DNA of 16,146 bases from NCBI GenBank assembly GCA_947624945.1, contig CANQMJ010000048.1:1-16146 (forward strand). Direction: 5' to 3'. The translations under genes were made by a program, and so were the position numbers. This DNA is from an uncultured Clostridia bacterium (GTDB lineage: Bacteria > Bacillota > Clostridia > Oscillospirales > CAG-272). This document shows positions 12,918 through 16,146 of this stretch, piece by piece; position 1 is the stretch's first letter, and each line of letters opens with the position of its first letter. The notes below the pieces were generated by a model. It was not told the origin of the DNA. It saw only the letters and a program-made list of their open reading frames with translations, and ran no database searches.

Positions 12918-15900
12918 ATGACGAACATACTGGCAAAATTTAGTAAATATACACCCGACGACGCGGCGAGACGGACGCTCGAATCGGCGACCGAGTATTC
13001 ACTGAAAATCGACAAGGCGCGGAGAATAATCGAGGCGCGTATATCGTTTCCCGAGGTCATACCGCACGCAGAACTGTACGCTATCGAGGCGGCTGTACGT
13101 GAATCGTATGAACTGTCCGTGATGAAAATACTGCCGTCGTATCCGCCCGAGTCGTTTTCTGTGCGTAATCTGCCCGATATATTCAACGAAGCCGTGAACG
13201 TCGGCGCTGTCGCGAACGGATTCTTTGACGATTACACCGTCACCGGCACGCCCGAGACGGGGTTGACTATCGAAATACCGTTTGTGCAGGGCGGGCTCGA
13301 CATGCTCGGCGAGGCGCAGACGGCATCGATCATATCAAATATAATCAAAAGCGAATACGGACGCGATATCTCGGTCAAAATCGCGCAGCGCGGCGACTAC
13401 CGTGAGGTGCTCGACAACAGACTGAAAAAGCGCGATGCATATCTGCACGCAGAATTTGACGCTCTTATGCGCGAACGAGAGGCAGCCGAGGCGAGCGAAG
13501 CCGCATCAGCGGCGATAGTAAACGCCGCAAACGAGGAAGCTTATTCAAAGCCGCTCGTGGGCGGCGACGATAATGATGTCAAGTACGATAACGATACGGG
13601 ACGCGTCGTCGTAGGAGGACTTACGCTCGATGTATCGGACCCGTCGGTCATCATGGGAGACGAGGTCGACTGCTCGAAGATAACGCCGCTCTCGCAATTC
13701 GACCACGAAGCGCGCACCATGACGATAGCAGGTCAGGTGTTCGAGGTAAACTCGAAGGAAACGCGCACATATGATAAGCTTAACATCACTGTCGCGATAA
13801 CGGACAATAAGCTGTCGGCGTACATACGCATGACGAAGCCGAAGGAAGAAGGACAGAAGCTCATCAAGGCGCTGTCGGTCGGAACTTGCATTGTTGTCGA
13901 GGGCAACGTGCACGGCGAAGATATGAATGCGCGGCGCGCAAAAACACCTTCGGACGACGAACGCCACGACCCGTTCCCGCAGGTGGAATATCATATGCGG
14001 CCGCGCTCGATAGTAAAGGTCAAGCGCGTCATACGTGAGGACAAAGCGGAGAAGAAGAGAGTCGAACTCCATCTGCATACGACGATGTCGCAGATGGATG
14101 CGCTTATCGTACCCGAGGAGGCGATGCGTCGCGCGCAGTACTGGGGTCACCCCGCGATAGCGATAACGGACCACGGCAACGTGCAGGCGTTCCCCGACGC
14201 GATGCTCGAAGCTGACAAAAGCGGCATGAAAGTCATATACGGCATGGAGGCGTACTTCGTCGACGACGAGGCGCGCGCCGTGTTCGGCGATGTCGACTGC
14301 GGATTTGACGGCGAATTTGTCGCGTTTGACATTGAAACGACGGGACTTTCGATAACGGGCGACGCAATAACGGAGATAGGCGCCGTCATTTTGCGCGGCG
14401 GCGAGGTCGCCGAGACTTACTCGGCATACGTGAATCCCGGACGTCATATTCCCGAAAATATAACAAAGCTGACGGGAATATCGGACGATACGGTCGCGGA
14501 CGCTCCGACGATAGACGTCGTACTGCCTGAATTTCTCGCGTTCTGCGGCGACCGTCCGCTTATCGCGCACAACGCAAACTTCGATACGGGCTTCATCAGA
14601 AACGCATCATCGCGACTCCATATCCCGTTCGACAACGCCTATATCGATACGCTCGGCATGTCGCGGTTCATCAATGCCGATCTGACGCGTCACACGCTCG
14701 ACGCGGTTGCGGAGCACTACGGACTCGGAGACTTCGAGCATCACCGCGCGTTCGAGGATGCGAAGATGTGCGCGATGATATTCATGAAGATGGCGGAGGC
14801 GCTCGAAAGCGAGGGAGTCGCCGACGTACCGGGCATGGTCAAGCAGATGAGCGAGCATGCGGACCCGCTGCGCCTGCCGTCGTATCATCAAATAATACTC
14901 GTCAAAAATCAGACGGGGCTGAAAAACCTGTATAAGCTCGTCTCATACAGCTATCTCAACTACTACCGCCGCAATCCGCGCATACCGAAAACGGTGCTTG
15001 AGGAGCACCGCGAGGGGCTTATAATCGGCTCCGCATGCGAGGCGGGCGAGCTTTACCGCGCGATACTCGATTCAAAGCCTGAATCGGAGATCGAACGCAT
15101 CGCGAATTTCTACGATTACCTCGAAATACAACCGCTCACGAATAACGCGTTCCTTATCGCAGAGGAAAAAGTCAGCGGATTTGACGAGCTGCGCGACATA
15201 AACAGGCGTATAGTCGAGCTCGGCAAAAAGCTCGGTAAGCCCGTCGTCGCGACGTGCGACGCGCATTTTCTCGACGTCGAGGACGAGATATACAGACAGA
15301 TACTGCAAAAGGGCATGAAATTCTCAGACGCTGACCGCGAAACGAAGCTTTATTTCCGCACGACGGACGAAATGCTTGAGGAATTCTCTTATCTCGGCGA
15401 GGATACGGCATACGAAGTCGTCGTCGAGAATACGAACAAGATCGCGGACATGATCGAGGACGTCAGACCGATACCGAAGGGTACGTATACGCCCAAGATT
15501 GACGGCGCGGAGGAAGAGCTTAAAACGCTCTGCTGGAATCGAGCCAACGACTGGTACTGCCACAACAGCAAAATACCCGAAGTTGTGACTGAACGACTCG
15601 AGCGCGAGCTCGGCTCGATAATCAAAAACGGTTACGCGGTGCTTTATATCATCGCGCAGAAGCTCGTTTCATATTCCGAAAGTCAGGGCTACCTCGTCGG
15701 TTCGCGAGGCTCGGTCGGAAGCTCGATCGTCGCGTCTTTCGCGGGGATATCGGAGGTCAACCCGCTACCGCCGCATTACAGATGCCCGAAATGCCGTTAC
15801 AGTGAATTCCACAAGGACGAATTCGCGTCCGGCTTTGATATGCCGGACAAAAACTGCCCCGAGTGCGGGACGCGTATGCTCGTCGACGGTCACGACATAC

Positions 15901-16146
15901 CGTTTGAGACGTTTCTCGGCTTCTACGGCGACAAATCGCCCGATATCGACCTTAACTTTTCGGGCGACATACAGGGCAAGGTGCATAAGTACACCGAAGA
16001 ACTCTTCGGCTCCGAAAACGTGTTCCGCGCCGGAACGCTTGGTACGATAGCGTCAAAGACTGCGTACGGCTTCGTCATGAAGTACCTCGAGGACAAGGGC
16101 GCGCATCTGACGCGCGCCGACGTCGAACGGTACTGCGTGCGGTGTA
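12918..16146 (+). CDS. polC: DNA polymerase III alpha subunit, PolC type, 5' part (3' end outside window)
   Basis: Main replicative polymerase of Gram-positive bacteria with built-in proofreading. The frame is open from ATG 12918 to the right edge (1,076 codons visible; the family is about 1,440). In order: an N-terminal domain; an OB-fold segment near residues 255-370 (ITPLSQFDHEARTMTIAGQV); PHP domain from VELHLHTTMSQMD at 382 with AITDHGNVQAF; an inserted DEDDh exonuclease with Asp471 and Glu473 in FDIETTGLS, LIAHNANFD, and His609 and Asp614 in HRAFEDAKM; return to PHP with TCDAHFLD. Polymerase-domain blocks GSRGSVGSSIVASFAGI, a zinc site of four Cys (956, 959, 980, 983) and the catalytic PDIDLNFSGD (Asp1009, Asp1011) follow. 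No convincing ribosome-binding site precedes the ATG, so translation is probably coupled to ispG, whose stop ends three bases upstream. Confidence 0.97.
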   Translation, partial: MTNILAKFSKYTPDDAARRTLESATEYSLKIDKARRIIEARISFPEVIPHAELYAIEAAVRESYELSVMKILPSYPPESFSVRNLPDIFNEAVNVGAVANGFFDDYTVTGTPETGLTIEIPFVQGGLDMLGEAQTASIISNIIKSEYGRDISVKIAQRGDYREVLDNRLKKRDAYLHAEFDALMREREAAEASEAASAAIVNAANEEAYSKPLVGGDDNDVKYDNDTGRVVVGGLTLDVSDPSVIMGDEVDCSKITPLSQFDHEARTMTIAGQVFEVNSKETRTYDKLNITVAITDNKLSAYIRMTKPKEEGQKLIKALSVGTCIVVEGNVHGEDMNARRAKTPSDDERHDPFPQVEYHMRPRSIVKVKRVIREDKAEKKRVELHLHTTMSQMDALIVPEEAMRRAQYWGHPAIAITDHGNVQAFPDAMLEADKSGMKVIYGMEAYFVDDEARAVFGDVDCGFDGEFVAFDIETTGLSITGDAITEIGAVILRGGEVAETYSAYVNPGRHIPENITKLTGISDDTVADAPTIDVVLPEFLAFCGDRPLIAHNANFDTGFIRNASSRLHIPFDNAYIDTLGMSRFINADLTRHTLDAVAEHYGLGDFEHHRAFEDAKMCAMIFMKMAEALESEGVADVPGMVKQMSEHADPLRLPSYHQIILVKNQTGLKNLYKLVSYSYLNYYRRNPRIPKTVLEEHREGLIIGSACEAGELYRAILDSKPESEIERIANFYDYLEIQPLTNNAFLIAEEKVSGFDELRDINRRIVELGKKLGKPVVATCDAHFLDVEDEIYRQILQKGMKFSDADRETKLYFRTTDEMLEEFSYLGEDTAYEVVVENTNKIADMIEDVRPIPKGTYTPKIDGAEEELKTLCWNRANDWYCHNSKIPEVVTERLERELGSIIKNGYAVLYIIAQKLVSYSESQGYLVGSRGSVGSSIVASFAGISEVNPLPPHYRCPKCRYSEFHKDEFASGFDMPDKNCPECGTRMLVDGHDIPFETFLGFYGDKSPDIDLNFSGDIQGKVHKYTEELFGSENVFRAGTLGTIASKTAYGFVMKYLEDKGAHLTRADVERYCVRC

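Noticed and set aside
13545..14570. 341-codon open frame on the - strand inside polC
   Set aside because: It is antisense to the OB, PHP and exonuclease motifs of PolC, with an Arg/Tyr-rich translation and no family signature.
1..16146. CRISPR arrays, tRNA or rRNA genes, insertion sequences, phage or toxin-antitoxin genes
   Set aside because: No regularly spaced repeats, transposase or integrase motifs, or recognisable structural RNA genes were seen. The window is almost entirely core genes on one strand.

Overview
The window looks like a chromosomal segment from a Gram-positive, low-to-mid GC bacterium of the Clostridia (Bacillota). Three things point there: a PolC-type replicative polymerase carrying a proofreading exonuclease inside its PHP domain, a dnaG-rpoD pair encoding a SigA-sized sigma factor, and the Bacillota order rpsB-tsf-pyrH-frr-uppS-cdsA-dxr-rseP running into ispG-polC (Bacillus has proS where ispG sits here). 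The oxygen-sensitive [4Fe-4S] enzyme IspG fits an anaerobe but does not prove one. I cannot name a genus. All genes lie on the + strand.

Layout. (1) 1-2461: 3' part of dnaG (primase) and complete rpoD, the replication/transcription end of a macromolecular-synthesis operon. (2) 2462-4550: a 280-bp AT-rich regulatory gap with a near-consensus SigA promoter and repeated TGTGAAAA elements, a single gene for a 584-residue solute-binding-type lipoprotein with an unusual charged insertion, and a strong terminator. It is a self-contained unit with no permease or ATPase beside it. (3) 4561-6477: strong promoter, a roughly 115-nt structured leader, rpsB (S2) and tsf (EF-Ts), closed by a terminator. (4) 6533-16146: a second promoter driving pyrH, frr, uppS, cdsA, dxr, rseP, ispG and polC. 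These genes are tightly spaced (one overlap, several gaps under 45 nt), with a GC-rich hairpin between frr and uppS. polC runs off the right edge.

How the genes fit together. The rpsB-tsf and pyrH-frr parts serve translation and pyrimidine nucleotide supply. uppS, cdsA and rseP serve envelope biogenesis (undecaprenyl carrier, CDP-diacylglycerol, intramembrane proteolysis). dxr and ispG are two steps of the MEP pathway that makes the isoprenoid precursors UppS consumes. polC and dnaG are replication enzymes.

Most of the window is ordinary core genome and I do not see a new multi-gene system. The parts most worth a second look are the isolated lipoprotein and its promoter region, the rpsB leader, and unusual active-site substitutions in Dxr. 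All identifications come from reading motifs in the translation; no database search was run.
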